A stretch of DNA of 64,000 bases from G965215145 sp965215145 (GTDB lineage: Bacteria > Bacteroidota > Rhodothermia > Rhodothermales > JANQRZ01), in the NCBI GenBank assembly GCA_965215145.1, contig OZ244038.1, forward strand, positions 3,534,001-3,598,000. The letters are read 5' to 3'. Within the stretch, counting starts at the first letter, position 1, and every line of letters starts with the position of its first letter. Of the stretch, positions 12,035 through 20,449 are shown in pieces. A program made the position numbers and the translations under genes. The notes under the pieces were generated by a model that was not told the origin of the DNA, searched no databases, and saw only the letters and a program-made list of their open reading frames with translations.

Positions 12035-12799
12035 ATGATCCACGTTCAGGATGTTCACGTCGCCCTCGGCGGGAACCCCGTGCTGCACGGCGTCAGCTTC
12101 GATGTCGGGGCGGGGCAGATCGCGGGGTACGTCGGCCCCAACGGCGCGGGGAAGACGACGACGATGCGGCTGCTGACGGGGACGCTCGCCCCGGACGCCG
12201 GGCGGGTCGCCGTTGCGGGGGTCGACGTGGCGGCGGAGCCGCTGGCGGCGAAGCGGCGGTTCGGGTTCGTCCCCGAGCACGGCCACCTCTACGACAGCTT
12301 CACCCCGGAGGAGTACCTCCTGTTCGTGGCCCGCCTCTACGGGCTCGACGAGGACGCGGCCCGCGCGCGGATCGCGGCGCTCCTCCGCTACTGGCGGCTC
12401 GACGACGCGGCCGAGCGCAAGATGGTCGGGTTCTCGAAGGGGATGAAGCAGAAGGTGGTACTCTCCTCCGCGCTCCTGCACGAGCCCCCGGTGCTCCTGC
12501 TGGACGAGCCGCTGGCCGGGCTCGACGCCGAGGCCGTCCTCCTCGTCCGCGCGCTGCTGCGGCGCTGGGCCGACGCCGGCCACACCGTCCTCTACTCCTC
12601 CCACCTCCTCGACGCCGTCGAGCGCGTCGCCGACCGCGTCGTCGTGATCCGCGACGGCCGGATCGTCGGGCAGGGCTCGCCGGAGGAGCTCAAGGCGCTC
12701 ACCGAGGCGCCGTCGCTGGAGTCCGCCTTCAGCCACATCACCGCGACGGAGGACGTGGCGGCACGAACGGATCGGCTGATGGAGGAGGCCTTCGGCTAG
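12035..12799 (+). CDS. ABC transporter ATP-binding protein (no permease nearby)
   Basis: 254-aa ATPase: Walker A GPNGAGKTTTMRLL near residue 38, Q-loop region FVPEHGHLYDSF, a divergent signature GFSKGMKQKVVL near 133, Walker B VLLLDEPLAGLD near 156, and the H-loop in LYSSHLLDAVE. The FSKGMKQK signature is typical of EcsA/ABC-2-type exporters. No membrane subunit lies beside it, so the partner is elsewhere. A GTG at 12011 would add 8 residues and overlap the HIT gene; the ATG at 12035 matches the usual N-terminus (MIHVQDV). Confidence 0.88.
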   Translation: MIHVQDVHVALGGNPVLHGVSFDVGAGQIAGYVGPNGAGKTTTMRLLTGTLAPDAGRVAVAGVDVAAEPLAAKRRFGFVPEHGHLYDSFTPEEYLLFVARLYGLDEDAARARIAALLRYWRLDDAAERKMVGFSKGMKQKVVLSSALLHEPPVLLLDEPLAGLDAEAVLLVRALLRRWADAGHTVLYSSHLLDAVERVADRVVVIRDGRIVGQGSPEELKALTEAPSLESAFSHITATEDVAARTDRLMEEAFG

Positions 12800-12866
12800 G
12801 AGAGGAAGAGAGGGGGAAAGGAAGCAGGCCGGACTTTAGATTCCTCCACCTCTCCCCCTTCTTTCC

Positions 12867-13460
12867 ATGACCTCCCTCGGCGTCACCGGCGGCATCGGCA
12901 GCGGCAAGAGCGCGGCCTGCCGCCACCTCGAAGCCCTCGGCGCCCGCGTCGTCTACGCCGACCGCGTGGCGAAGCGGCTGATGCACGAGGGCCCCGAGCT
13001 GCGGCGGGAGATCGCGGCGGCGTTCGGGCCGGAGAGCTACGACGCGGAGGGGAAGCTGAACCGGGCGCACCTCGCGGCGCAGGCGTTCGGGAGCCCGGAG
13101 GCGGTGGCGCGGCTGAACGCGCTCGTCCACCCCCGCGTGCGGGCCGAGATGCTCCGGCTGTTACAAGAAGCTGAGGCCGACGGCGTCCCGCTCCTCGTCT
13201 ACGAGGCCGCGCTCATCTTCGAGGCCGGCGCCGAGCGGCACCTCGACGCGGTGGCCGTCGTGGACGCTCCGCTGGAGACCCGGATCGCGCGGGTGATGGC
13301 CCGCGACGGCGTGCCCCGCGAGGCCGTCCTCGCCCGGATGCGCCACCAGCTCCCCCCCGACGAACTCCGCCGCCGCGCCGACTACGTGATCGAGAACGGC
13401 GGCGACCTCGCCCACCTCCACCGGCAGGTCGGGGCGCTGTACCGGACGCTCATCTCCTGA
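12867..13460 (+). CDS. coaE: Dephospho-CoA kinase
   Basis: 197-aa P-loop kinase performing the last step of coenzyme A synthesis (dephospho-CoA + ATP to CoA). The N-terminus MTSLGVTGGIGSGKSAACR carries the P-loop. ALGARVVYADRVAKRLM is the conserved substrate segment, followed by LNALVHPRVRAEM and VYEAALIFEAG. The C-terminal part has RMRHQLPPDELRRRADYVIENGG. Length and motifs are normal. It lies after a pyrimidine-rich leader with no Shine-Dalgarno sequence and converges with the unknown gene at 13479. Confidence 0.95.
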   Translation: MTSLGVTGGIGSGKSAACRHLEALGARVVYADRVAKRLMHEGPELRREIAAAFGPESYDAEGKLNRAHLAAQAFGSPEAVARLNALVHPRVRAEMLRLLQEAEADGVPLLVYEAALIFEAGAERHLDAVAVVDAPLETRIARVMARDGVPREAVLARMRHQLPPDELRRRADYVIENGGDLAHLHRQVGALYRTLIS

Positions 13461-13478
13461 ACCCTGCCATCGGTGGTG

Positions 13479-14108
13479 CTAGTGGACCTCGACGCCTACG
13501 TCGAGCCCGCTGGCCCCGCTCCCGGTCACCACGGCGACCACACGCTGGTTCAGCCCGTCCGCCCGGCCGACCACGCGGACGGCCGCGCTGTCGGCCTCGA
13601 GACGGAACCGCCCGTCTACGGTGTGGAGGACCCCCTCCTCGTCGGCGTTGTGGCCGAGCCACGCGAACGTGACCCCGCCGAGGTGGCCGTCGCCGCCGCC
13701 GAAGATGCGGGGCTTCAGCGCCCACCTCTGCACCTCCCCCGCGATCCGCAGCGTCGTCTCGATGAGGGCGTCGAGCTGCTCCTGCCGGCGCGCTGCCTCG
13801 CGCTGCTCGGCCTCCCGACGGGCTTCTCGGAGGGCGGCCGCCCGGACCTCCTCCGCCCGAGCCTCTGCTCTAGCGGCGTCCTCAGCTTGCTGGGCGGCCC
13901 GGTCCGGCTCCGAACGTGCCGAGGCCGGGACCGGGGCCGGAGCGGTTGCGACCGGCGAGGCTCCAGCGGGCGCCGCTGCCGTGCCCGTACGATCGGAGCC
14001 CCGGAGCCACTCCGGCATCTCGACGTGGACGTGGACGCGGACGCACGTGCTCAGCAGGAACGTGGCGCCGAGCACGACGAGGCTAGCGGCGGCGAGGGGA
14101 CGCGGCAT
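13479..14108 (-). CDS. Unknown membrane-anchored protein with coiled coil
   Basis: 209-aa protein I do not recognise. It starts with a hydrophobic helix (LAAASLVVLGATFLLSTC, residues 5-22), followed by an Ala/Pro-rich linker and then a charged, probably coiled-coil region (about 70-120, rich in Ala, Glu and Arg). A globular C-terminal part of ~85 residues contains FGGGDGHLGGVTFAWLGHN and a Val-rich end. The layout (one N-terminal helix, coiled coil, small beta domain) recalls pilin-like or periplasmic anchored proteins, but no family motif supports this. It lies between coaE and ribBA; ribBA is on the same strand 64 nt upstream. Confidence 0.7.
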   Translation of the reverse strand: MPRPLAAASLVVLGATFLLSTCVRVHVHVEMPEWLRGSDRTGTAAAPAGASPVATAPAPVPASARSEPDRAAQQAEDAARAEARAEEVRAAALREARREAEQREAARRQEQLDALIETTLRIAGEVQRWALKPRIFGGGDGHLGGVTFAWLGHNADEEGVLHTVDGRFRLEADSAAVRVVGRADGLNQRVVAVVTGSGASGLDVGVEVH

Positions 14109-14172
14109 GAGTGGAGGTCGAGGCCGGGGCCCTCCGTATCGGCCCCGCTGCCGCCAGCCCTTAGCGGGCGTC

Positions 14173-15471
14173 CTACTCCTCCGGCTCCCCGAGGAGGCCC
14201 CCGAAGACGGCCGCGTCGTGGGCGTCGCCGAGGATGAGGTGGCCCATCCGGTCCCGCTTCGTGCGGAGGTAGCGGGCGTTGTCCGCGTTCGGCGCGATCT
14301 CGATGGGGACGCGCTCGACGATCTCGAGGCCGTAGCCGGAGAGCGCGACGCGCTTGGTCGGGTTGTTCGTCATCAGCCGGAGCTTGCGGATGCCGAGGGC
14401 GCGGAGGATCTGGCAGCCCGTGCCGTAGTCGCGGTGGTCCATCTCGAACCCGAGCGCCTCGTTGGCCTCGACGGTGTCCATGCCCTCCTCCTGCAGCTTG
14501 TAGGCGCGGAGCTTGTTGACGAGCCCGATCCCGCGGCCCTCCTGCTTCATGTAGAGCACGGCGCCGCGGCCCTCCTGCTCGACCCGCCGGAGCGCGGTCG
14601 CGAGCTGGTCGCCGCAGTCGCACCGGCTCGAGCCGAAGATGTCGCCGGTGACGCACTGGCTGTGGACGCGGGCGAGGACGGGGTCGGCCTCGGTCCACGT
14701 CCCCTTCGTGAGGGCGAGGTGGGTGTCGCCAGTGAGGACCTCCTCGAAGGCGTGGAGGCGGAAGCGCCCGAACCGCGTCGGCATCTCGACGTCGACGAGG
14801 GGGCGGACGAGCTGCTCGGTGCGGAGGCGGTAGGCGATGAGGTCCTTGATCGTGATCAGCCGCAGCCCGAACTCGTCGGCGATCCGGCGGAGGTCGGGCA
14901 CGCGCGCCATCGTCCCGTCGGCGTTCATGATCTCGATCAGCACGCCGACGGGGGCGAACCCGGCGAGGCGGGCGAGGTCCACGGCGGCCTCGGTGTGGCC
15001 GGCCCGCCGAAGGACGCCGCCGGTCTGGGCGCGCAGCGGGAAGATGTGGCCGGGCCGGGCGAGGTCCGTCGGCCGCGCCGCGGGGTCGGCGAGCAGGCGG
15101 ATGGTGCGGGCGCGGTCGGCGGCGGAGATCCCCGTCGTCGTGCCCTCGCGGGCGTCCACCGAGACGGTGAACGGGGTGTCGAAGAGCGACGTGTTGACCT
15201 GCTCCATCATGGGCAGGTCGAGGGCGGCGGCGCGCTCGCGCGTGAGCGGCACGCACATCAGCCCGCGCCCGTGCGTCGCCATGAAGTTGACGAGCTCCGG
15301 GGTGACGGCGGCGGCGGCCCCGACGAAGTCCCCCTCGTTCTCGCGCTCCTCGTCGTCCACCACCACGACGAGCCGGCCGGCGCGGACGTCAGCGATGGCC
15401 GCCTCGACGGCGTCGAAGGTGGGACGCTTGGGCGCCGTGGGTCGGTCCTGCGCGTCGCGCTGCTCGGGCAT
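14173..15471 (-). CDS. ribBA: Bifunctional DHBP synthase / GTP cyclohydrolase II
   Basis: 432-aa riboflavin enzyme. The RibB half (about residues 20-225) has DDEERENEGDFVGAA, FMATHGRGLMCVPL, and GHIFPLRAQTGGVLRRAGHTE. The RibA half (about 230-430) has SQCVTGDIFGSSRCDCGDQL, which carries the zinc Cys ligands, then YMKQEGRGIGL and the arginine/tyrosine motif before RVPIEIAPN. It makes 3,4-dihydroxy-2-butanone 4-phosphate and the pyrimidine precursor from GTP. No FMN riboswitch sequence is visible in the 100 nt upstream. It follows yajC on the same strand. Confidence 0.95.
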   Translation of the reverse strand: MPEQRDAQDRPTAPKRPTFDAVEAAIADVRAGRLVVVVDDEERENEGDFVGAAAAVTPELVNFMATHGRGLMCVPLTRERAAALDLPMMEQVNTSLFDTPFTVSVDAREGTTTGISAADRARTIRLLADPAARPTDLARPGHIFPLRAQTGGVLRRAGHTEAAVDLARLAGFAPVGVLIEIMNADGTMARVPDLRRIADEFGLRLITIKDLIAYRLRTEQLVRPLVDVEMPTRFGRFRLHAFEEVLTGDTHLALTKGTWTEADPVLARVHSQCVTGDIFGSSRCDCGDQLATALRRVEQEGRGAVLYMKQEGRGIGLVNKLRAYKLQEEGMDTVEANEALGFEMDHRDYGTGCQILRALGIRKLRLMTNNPTKRVALSGYGLEIVERVPIEIAPNADNARYLRTKRDRMGHLILGDAHDAAVFGGLLGEPEE

Positions 15472-15571
15472 GGGCCTCGGGGGCTGGACGGGGTCGGGCG
15501 CTGGTACGGGGGCTGCCGGGGGCGGTTCGGTGAGAGCCGGTGAAGGCGCGGCCGACCCGTCGTGCGGGCGC

Positions 15572-15883
15572 TCAGCCCTTCGTCCCGACGGAGGCGACGG
15601 CGTTCTTGTCGAGCCGGAGCTTGACGTTGTCGTCCACCTCGGCCAGCAGGCTCGCGTCCTCGACCTTCAGCACCGTCCCGTGGATGCCGCCCATCGTGAT
15701 GATCCGGTCCCCCTTCTTGACCGCCTCGATCATGGCCTTGCGCTGGTCCTCGCGCCGCTTCTGCGGGCGGATGATGAAGAAGTAGAAGACGACGAAGACG
15801 AGGAGGAACGGCAGGAACAGCCCGACGAGGCTGCCGCCGCCGGTGGCTTGGGCGAGCACGGGCTGGAAGGGAGAGAGGGGCAT
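15572..15883 (-). CDS. yajC: Preprotein translocase subunit YajC
   Basis: 103-aa inner-membrane protein. A single transmembrane helix at about residues 22-42 (LVGLFLPFLLVFVVFYFFII) is followed by the family motif RPQKRREDQRKAMIEAVKKGD and GGIHGTVLKVEDASLLAEV. It associates with SecDF to assist protein export; no secD/F is in the window. The ATG at 15883 is used because the upstream in-frame sequence is not YajC-like. Confidence 0.93.
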   Translation of the reverse strand: MPLSPFQPVLAQATGGGSLVGLFLPFLLVFVVFYFFIIRPQKRREDQRKAMIEAVKKGDRIITMGGIHGTVLKVEDASLLAEVDDNVKLRLDKNAVASVGTKG

Positions 15884-16132
15884 GGTGGAGTAGGCAAGGG
15901 GGGAGGCCAAAAATACGCAGGGGCGCCTCAGACGCTCACCTCGCAGAGCGAACGTGACCAAAGGGAGCCTGTGAACACGTCAGCGCTTCGATTCCCCAGC
16001 TCCCATCCGACAGCAGGCCATGTGGGACCGGAGCGCCCCGCCGACACTCACCGACCCCTCGGCTCAGCGCAATACTCCCCGCAGAGACGGACCCCCATTC
16101 GATCTACCACCACACACCCACCACCCCACGTT

Positions 16133-16681
16133 ATGCCCCGATTCCTGACACTCCTTGCGCTCGCCGGCTTCCTGACCCTCACGGGCTGCACCGCCGACGA
16201 CCTCGCCGGGCCCGAACTGGACAGCCCCCGCGACGCCTTCCCCATGGGCACCTATGCCGACCCTCCTAGCCTCGAAGACGAGGACCCCGAGGTCGTCGTC
16301 GAGCCCCCCACCTTCTTCGCCGCATGGGAGGGAGCGGACGAGGCCGAGGGCTACTACCTCAGCTTCGAGGTGGATAAAATCGCCGGCCGGGGGACCTCCG
16401 CGGCGCCCGCTCAGGGGCTCTCCTTTGGCGGGTCCGGGACCTGCTCCAGCTTCGGCTCCGGCTTCGATATCGGGACGTCCCAGCAGTGCGTCGTCCAGTA
16501 TGGGACCCTGAGCACGGACGGAGAGGTCTCCTTCCAGGTGCAGGACACGGCCGGCACCCTCATCGCTCACGTGCGCGGCACGGTGGACGCCTCGGTGACC
16601 ACGATCCAGGCTACCATTAGCGACAGTGTTGGCGAAGGCGACGCGCGTGACCGGAACATCGTGTTCTCGCGCGCCGACTAA
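16133..16681 (+). CDS. Unknown lipoprotein
   Basis: 182-aa protein with a clear lipoprotein signal (MPRFLTLLALAGFLTLTGC, lipobox LTGC), so it should be anchored in the envelope. The mature part begins acidic and proline-rich (residues 20-65), then has an apparently beta-rich region with GLSFGGSGTCSSFGSGFD and a second Cys in SQQCVVQYG, which could form a disulfide. I do not recognise a family. It is monocistronic, ending 36 nt before a terminator hairpin. Confidence 0.8.
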   Translation: MPRFLTLLALAGFLTLTGCTADDLAGPELDSPRDAFPMGTYADPPSLEDEDPEVVVEPPTFFAAWEGADEAEGYYLSFEVDKIAGRGTSAAPAQGLSFGGSGTCSSFGSGFDIGTSQQCVVQYGTLSTDGEVSFQVQDTAGTLIAHVRGTVDASVTTIQATISDSVGEGDARDRNIVFSRAD

Positions 16682-16716
16682 GCAGGCCGACCCGCTAGGC
16701 TAACCCCTAGCCTTCC

Positions 16717-16757
16717 AGGCCGGGGCTCCGACACCGCGTCGGGGCCTCGGCCTTTTT
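16717..16757 (+). terminator. Intrinsic terminator
   Basis: Outer stem AGGCCG (from 16717) paired with CGGCCT, and inner stem CCGAC paired with GTCGG with a short loop, followed by TTTTT at 16753-16757. It ends the lipoprotein gene. A smaller hairpin (GGCT...AGCC) lies just before it near 16698-16712. Confidence 0.75.
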
Positions 16758-16774
16758 GGTGAAGTTTGGGTGTC

Positions 16775-17989
16775 CTACGCCGCCGCTGAGCGCCCGTAGG
16801 CGATCAGCCGTGTAGCGAGGCGTCGGAGCGGGGGTAGCTCCATCGCCCACCCTACCCACCCCGGCAGTCGGCCCGCCCGCAGCCCCGGCGCCAGCACGGC
16901 GGCGTGGGCCAGGGCCTGCGCCCGCTGCAGCATCCGCACCGGCCGCTCCCGGCGCCGCTGCACGGCTCGGAGGTCGCGCTCGTGAAGCGTGCCGGCCCGC
17001 AACGGCTCGGCCAGCGTCGCCGCGGCGCAGGCGGCATCCTGCAGCGCGAGGTTGATCCCGACCATCCCGAGCGGGCTCATCGCGTGCGCGGCGTCGCCGA
17101 GGCAGAGGAGGCCGGGGCGGTACCACCGCCGCAGCCGGTCCACCTGCACGCGGAGCAGCGCCACCCCATCCCAATTCCCGAGCGCCTCGACGCGGCCGCT
17201 GAGCTCGGGGGCGGTGGCGGCCACGTCGCGCCGAAAGGACGGCAGGCCCCGCTCGCGGAGGGCGGGGAACGCGCCCTTCGGGATGATGGCGCCGACCTGC
17301 CAGCACGGCCCGGCGTCCATCAGCGCGAGCATCCCCCCCGGCCCGAACCGGAAGTAGGCCCCCGCCGAGGCGTCGTCATCCGGTCGACGCGGCAGGGTGA
17401 ACCACAGCACGTCGATGGGCGCGCCGATGGCGACGGATTCCAACCCCGCCAGCCTTCGCACGGCCGAGTGCCGCCCGTCGCAGCCGACCACGAGCTCCGC
17501 CGGTAGCGCCCGGCGCCCGCCGCCCCGCTCGACCTCGACGCCGCGCACCTCGTCGCCTTCCTCAACGAGCCCCGTCACCCCGGCGCCGGTGACGAAGCGG
17601 AAGTGCTCGTACTCCCGCCCTGCCTCGACGAGCAGCGGAAGGAAATCGGCCTGCTGCACGAGGGCGACGAACGGGAACCGTTCGCCCTGCTCGGCCAGCG
17701 CGCCGAAGTCCGCGAAGCGGGCCGAGCCACGTGGATCTACGGCCGTGAAGTGGGTCGTCTTCGCGTGGGGGAGCGCGAGCGTCCGCTCGGCGAGGCCGAC
17801 GGCATCGAGGAGGTTCAGCGCGGCGGGGTTGAGCGTGTTGCCGCGGAAGCTCCGGTCGAGGTCGGCGTGCCGCTCCAGGACGGTCACGGGCACGCCGCGG
17901 CGGGCGAGGAGGAGCCCGAGGAACAGCCCCGCCGGGCCGCCGCCGACGACGGCGCAGGAGGTGCTATCGGGGAGGGCGTCGGAGGTCAC
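16775..17989 (-). CDS. FAD-dependent monooxygenase (PHBH fold)
   Basis: 404-aa flavoprotein. The N-terminal dinucleotide-binding motif is CAVVGGGPAGLFLGLLLARRG, the DG motif is VVGCDGRHSAVRRLAG near residue 170, and the second FAD motif is LLCLGDAAHAMSPLGMVGIN near 293. These are diagnostic of FAD-binding monooxygenases (PF01494: aromatic hydroxylases, ubiquinone and zeaxanthin-type enzymes). The product is unknown. A second flavoprotein of the geranylgeranyl-reductase type lies immediately upstream on the same strand; the two may act on related isoprenoid or quinone substrates (inference). Confidence 0.87.
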   Translation of the reverse strand: MTSDALPDSTSCAVVGGGPAGLFLGLLLARRGVPVTVLERHADLDRSFRGNTLNPAALNLLDAVGLAERTLALPHAKTTHFTAVDPRGSARFADFGALAEQGERFPFVALVQQADFLPLLVEAGREYEHFRFVTGAGVTGLVEEGDEVRGVEVERGGGRRALPAELVVGCDGRHSAVRRLAGLESVAIGAPIDVLWFTLPRRPDDDASAGAYFRFGPGGMLALMDAGPCWQVGAIIPKGAFPALRERGLPSFRRDVAATAPELSGRVEALGNWDGVALLRVQVDRLRRWYRPGLLCLGDAAHAMSPLGMVGINLALQDAACAAATLAEPLRAGTLHERDLRAVQRRRERPVRMLQRAQALAHAAVLAPGLRAGRLPGWVGWAMELPPLRRLATRLIAYGRSAAA

Positions 17990-18031
17990 GCGCCTCGAAC
18001 GCCGCCCGCCCCGATCCGTTGCGGCAATCCG

Positions 18032-19264
18032 TTACGCCGTCAGCACGCGGAGGTAGAACAGCGGGGAGACCAGCTTCTGCCGCTCGCTCTCGTCGTCGAA
18101 CATCGCGCTGATGGCGTCGGCGACCTCGGGCGAGCGGGCCGCCTTGCGGATGGTCGTGTTGAGGAGCCACTTCCAGCGGCCGAGCCGCTGCATCGCGTGC
18201 GAGAGCTTGAGCTCGTCGCCGAGGTAGTCGAGCACGTCCGTTTCGTACCCCTGGAAGAACGCGGCCGTCGTGTCGCCCGCCGCCTTCGACTTCGCGATCC
18301 ACTCGGCGGCCTTCTCGCCGGAGACCATCGCGTTCCCGATGCCCTCGCCGGTGAACGGGTCGATGAGCGAGGCGGCGTCGCCGAGCAGGAGCCAGCCGTC
18401 GCCGTGCATCCGCCGGGGCTTCGAGCCGAGCGGGAGCCCCCACCCCTTGATCCCGCCGACGAGCTCGGCCCCCTCGAAGCGGTGGCGGAAGCGGGGGTGC
18501 TCTACGAGCTGCCTGAGCAGCGGCTTGAGCTTCACGCCCTGCTTCTTGATCACGCTCGACAGCATCCCCACGCCGACGTTCGCCATCCCGTCGGCCATGG
18601 GGAAGATCCAGAAGTAGCCGGGGATGGCCTCGTCCACGAAGTGGATCTCGACGTGGTTGCGCTCGTGGAAGCCCGTGACCCCGCGGTAATAGGCGCGGAG
18701 CCCGGCGCAGTAGTGCTTCTCCTCGAGCTGGTCCATCCCGAGCTCGCGCACGACGACGGAGTACGCCCCGTCGGCGCCGACGGTGACGGGCGCGCGGACC
18801 TCCTTCGTCTCCCCCTCGTGCTCGACCGTCACGCCGACGACGCGGTCGCCCTCGCGGAGGAGCCCCGTGACCCTCGCCCCGAGCCACATCTCGACGCCGG
18901 CCTCGCGCGCCACGTCCACGACGAGGACGTCGAAGTCCACGCGGGAGCAGACGTAGCCAGGCGCCGTAGGCTGATCGAGCATCTTCGTGAACGGGATGGC
19001 GACCTCGTCGCCGAACGGCCCGCTGAAGGTGACGCCCCAGGAGCCGACCTGCTCGGCCGCCTCGACCCGGCCGATCATCCCGAGCCGCTTCATCACGTCG
19101 ACGCTCTTGCCACTGATGGCGTCGCCGCAGATCTTGTCGCGGGGGAACGCCTCGGCCTGGTCGATCAGGAGGGGGCGGAGGCCGGCGCGCGCCATGAACG
19201 TCGCGGCGGTCGCCCCGCCGGGGCCGGCGCCGACGATGACGGCGTCGTAGGAGCTGTGAGCCAT
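18032..19264 (-). CDS. Geranylgeranyl reductase family FAD protein
   Basis: 410-aa flavoprotein of the ChlP/GGR family. It has the N-terminal motif VIVGAGPGGATAATFMARAG, FPRDKICGDAISGK (characteristic Cys-Gly-Asp), a mid-domain GADGAYSVVVRELG, and the second FAD motif WLLLGDAASLIDPFTGEGI. Members saturate isoprenoid chains of quinones, chlorophyll or lipids using reduced flavin. The substrate here may be menaquinone or a carotenoid/lipid tail, but that is inference. It is 42 nt upstream of the PHBH-type gene on the same strand, and downstream of the SRP RNA gene. Confidence 0.88.
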   Translation of the reverse strand: MAHSSYDAVIVGAGPGGATAATFMARAGLRPLLIDQAEAFPRDKICGDAISGKSVDVMKRLGMIGRVEAAEQVGSWGVTFSGPFGDEVAIPFTKMLDQPTAPGYVCSRVDFDVLVVDVAREAGVEMWLGARVTGLLREGDRVVGVTVEHEGETKEVRAPVTVGADGAYSVVVRELGMDQLEEKHYCAGLRAYYRGVTGFHERNHVEIHFVDEAIPGYFWIFPMADGMANVGVGMLSSVIKKQGVKLKPLLRQLVEHPRFRHRFEGAELVGGIKGWGLPLGSKPRRMHGDGWLLLGDAASLIDPFTGEGIGNAMVSGEKAAEWIAKSKAAGDTTAAFFQGYETDVLDYLGDELKLSHAMQRLGRWKWLLNTTIRKAARSPEVADAISAMFDDESERQKLVSPLFYLRVLTA

Positions 19265-19283
19265 GAGCAGGAGGCGGGTGGTG

Positions 19284-19306
19284 GGCGCCCGTAACTACCG
19301 GGCGCC
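19284..19306. other. Hairpin between SRP RNA and flavoprotein gene
   Basis: Perfect 8-bp inverted repeat GGCGCCCG / CGGGCGCC with a 7-nt loop. It lies between the SRP RNA 3' end and the start of the minus-strand reductase and could terminate SRP RNA transcription, although no U-run follows. Confidence 0.5.
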
Positions 19307-19315
19307 GCCGGAAAC

Positions 19316-19425
19316 AGAAGAAGGGCAAGCGACCCGCATCGCACCGCTTCGACCTCCTACCGCTGCTGCCTTCCGGCCCTGACGGAGTTCAGAGGGAGCT
19401 GGTCGTACGGGACTTGCCCTTCTTC
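19316..19425 (-). ncRNA. ffs: Signal recognition particle RNA (4.5S, small bacterial type)
   Basis: Read on the minus strand, the apical SRP core GUCAGGGCCGGAAGGCAGCAG is present, including the GGAA tetraloop closing the Ffh-binding symmetric loop. The ends pair over 14 bases: GAAGAAGGGCAAG at the 5' end near 19425 with CUUGCCCUUCUUC at the 3' end near 19316, forming the long terminal helix. The size, ~110 nt, matches bacterial 4.5S RNA. It assembles with Ffh for co-translational membrane targeting. A TATATTGC at 19476-19469 upstream may be its -7 element. Confidence 0.93.
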
Positions 19426-19468
19426 GCCGGCAGACCCCCGCGGGGGTGACCGGCCGAGTACCAGTGGC

Positions 19469-19476
19469 GCAATATA
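19469..19476 (-). promoter_or_regulatory. Possible -7 element of the SRP RNA gene
   Basis: TATATTGC on the minus strand, about 43 nt before the mature SRP RNA 5' end. It fits the TAnnTT pattern seen at other starts; no clear -33 TTG is visible. Confidence 0.3.
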
Positions 19477-19623
19477 CGGGGAGACCACCGCGCGGGTCCG
19501 CTCCTCGTCAATTTCAAGCTTCCTTGCTAAGCCTCTCCTCGGAAAGGCCTCGCCGACGACCGACCCGAACACCGCGCGGGCCCTGGGCATCTTTATCGAA
19601 CCATCGCGTTAGACGCCAAACCT

Positions 19624-20301
19624 ATGCGCACCCTATTCGCAATCGCACTCCTCCTATTCTGCACTGCCTGTGAGCAGGAGCAGCCCCCACCTGCCGAACT
19701 CACACAACCCGTAGACTTCGGCGCCTTTGCCAGCGTCGATTATGCGCGCACCTCACTTGCGGACCCGGAGGTAGGGCCGACGGAAGCAGAAAGGGAGGCC
19801 TACTTTGCAGCAGCTAAGTCTGCTCTGACCGCGTCCTTCGATGTCATGGGCCGAGCGGGGAGTGACTGGAGGGAGGCGGACGCCTTGGCTCAGGCAGTTG
19901 CTGATGATGCTACGTCTGAGCTAGAGCGCTCACTCATCGAGCAGTCGACCGCGAAGCTCATGCTCGCCGTGTACCTCCTCCCGAACGAGGCGGAGGAGGG
20001 GGTCGCCGAGCGCGCCCTCGCCTACGCCGACCTCCTCGTCGAACGCGAGAGCCCGGAGGTCGAGACGCTCCTCGAAACGGTCCAGACCTTCGCGGACGAG
20101 TGGTCCCCTGAGGACCTCCGCCGCGTCGCCCTCGGCGGCGCCGAGGTGGCGGAGGCCTACGTCGCCGGCCTTGAGTCGTGCGCCGACTGCGAGCTTCCTC
20201 CTGCCGCGCGGCAGGCGCTGATCGAGCGCGGCGAGACGACCGACGTGAAGAACCTCCGCCGGCTCAGTGCTGCTGAGCGTCTGCGCGCGCTCGTGGAGTA
20301 A
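19624..20301 (+). CDS. Unknown lipoprotein
   Basis: 225-aa protein with a lipoprotein-like signal (MRTLFAIALLLFCTAC). The mature region appears largely helical: acidic, Ala/Glu/Leu-rich, with a CADC pair near residue 180. No family is recognised. The 5' third has less biased codon use than its neighbours (more A/T third positions up to about 19925), after which composition returns to the local norm. It is monocistronic with a terminator 29 nt after the stop. Confidence 0.8.
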   Translation: MRTLFAIALLLFCTACEQEQPPPAELTQPVDFGAFASVDYARTSLADPEVGPTEAEREAYFAAAKSALTASFDVMGRAGSDWREADALAQAVADDATSELERSLIEQSTAKLMLAVYLLPNEAEEGVAERALAYADLLVERESPEVETLLETVQTFADEWSPEDLRRVALGGAEVAEAYVAGLESCADCELPPAARQALIERGETTDVKNLRRLSAAERLRALVE

Positions 20302-20329
20302 CCCACCTGCTCGATAGCAATTACCTGAG

Positions 20330-20361
20330 CGGCCGGAGGGCTCTATGCCTTCCGGCCGTTT
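20330..20361 (+). terminator. Intrinsic terminator
   Basis: CGGCCGGA (20330-20337) pairs with TCCGGCCG (20351-20358), with three further pairs inward, followed by TTT. It lies just after the lipoprotein gene. Confidence 0.75.
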
Positions 20362-20401
20362 AGCGTTCAGTGGCTTGGGCTCCCCGTCCACCTCAACGTC
20401 T

Positions 20402-20429
20402 GTAGGGACAGGGGATGCCCTGTCCCTAC
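20402..20429. repeat. Palindromic repeat (GTAGGGAC variant)
   Basis: GTAGGGACAGGG and CCCTGTCCCTAC are perfect 12-bp arms around GATG. This is a variant of the GTAGGGGC...GCCCCTAC family and lies between the lipoprotein and priA 3' ends (convergent genes). Confidence 0.85.
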
Positions 20430-20449
20430 TACAGCGTCTCCTTTCCCGC

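Noticed and set aside
12800..12866. Inverted repeat of GAGAGGGGG and CTCTCCCCC before coaE
   Set aside because: The two tracts are mirror rather than complementary sequences, so they do not form a hairpin.
13621..15543. A 640-codon + strand open frame opposite ribBA
   Set aside because: Antisense to a complete RibBA with all catalytic motifs; composition is typical of a shadow frame.
15472..15571. Possible FMN riboswitch before ribBA
   Set aside because: The conserved RFN-element sequences (AGGG...GGGGCGAAAT, CCGACCGGCGGT-type boxes) are not present; the spacer is only 100 nt to yajC.
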